From assembly GCA_027622795.1 (NCBI GenBank), contig JAQBZA010000233.1, forward strand, positions 1 through 5,610: a DNA stretch of 5,610 nt. The letters run 5' to 3'. A program made the position numbers and the translations under genes. The DNA comes from Planctomycetota bacterium. GTDB lineage: Bacteria; Planctomycetota; Planctomycetia; Pirellulales; UBA1268. Under the pieces are notes generated by a model. It was not told the DNA's origin. It searched no databases and saw nothing but the letters and a program-made list of their open reading frames with translations. Positions within the stretch are counted from its first letter, which is position 1, and each line of letters opens with the position of its first letter. Shown in pieces: positions 5,610 through 5,610 of this stretch.

Positions 5610-5610
5610 T

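Noticed and set aside
5498..5610. CRISPR-like repeat spacing
   Set aside because: Only two copies of a 19-nt repeat are visible, the 93-nt spacing is too long for spacers, the interval itself holds hairpins, and no cas gene is present.

Overview
The window reads as a high-GC bacterial chromosome segment, most likely from a planctomycete (Pirellulales-like). The clues are a DUF1559-type pseudopilin with a GFTIVELLVVIAIIG signal, a soluble histidine kinase of a type I associate with planctomycetes, and two small proteins whose sequence style matches planctomycete hypothetical proteins. Genus cannot be fixed from sequence alone. No tRNA, rRNA, CRISPR array, insertion sequence or phage gene was seen.

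Layout. (1) 1-1865, minus strand: priA, the replication-restart helicase, with its 5' end intact and its C-terminal end cut off by the left edge of the window. (2) A 56-bp divergent spacer. (3) 1922-2545, plus strand: nadD, nicotinate mononucleotide adenylyltransferase. (4) 4346-2530, minus strand: a three-gene set read leftward, consisting of a DUF1559 pseudopilin, a single-pass membrane protein of unknown function and an 86-residue conserved-looking small protein. Gaps are 12 and about 26 bp, so it is probably one operon; its last gene overlaps the end of nadD tail to tail by 16 bp. (5) 4347-4557: a 211-bp divergent intergenic region rich in inverted repeats. (6) 4558-5475, plus strand: a cytosolic NtrB-like sensor histidine kinase with no receiver or partner regulator in view. 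(7) 5476-5610: non-coding, structured, repeated DNA with a 19-nt exact direct repeat at 93-nt spacing and several hairpins; the second copy runs into the right edge.

How the parts relate. priA (DNA replication restart) and nadD (NAD synthesis) are housekeeping genes that share only a divergent spacer. The pseudopilin operon and the kinase share the other divergent spacer, so a regulatory link is possible, but it is inference only. Spot counts of a few 60-base lines give about 75% GC in priA and about 58-63% in the pseudopilin operon, so the two blocks differ in composition.

I found no clear evidence of a new defence or mobile system. The least explained items are the 3' repeat element, the two unknown proteins co-transcribed with the pseudopilin, and the pseudopilin's altered H-X9-DG signature.
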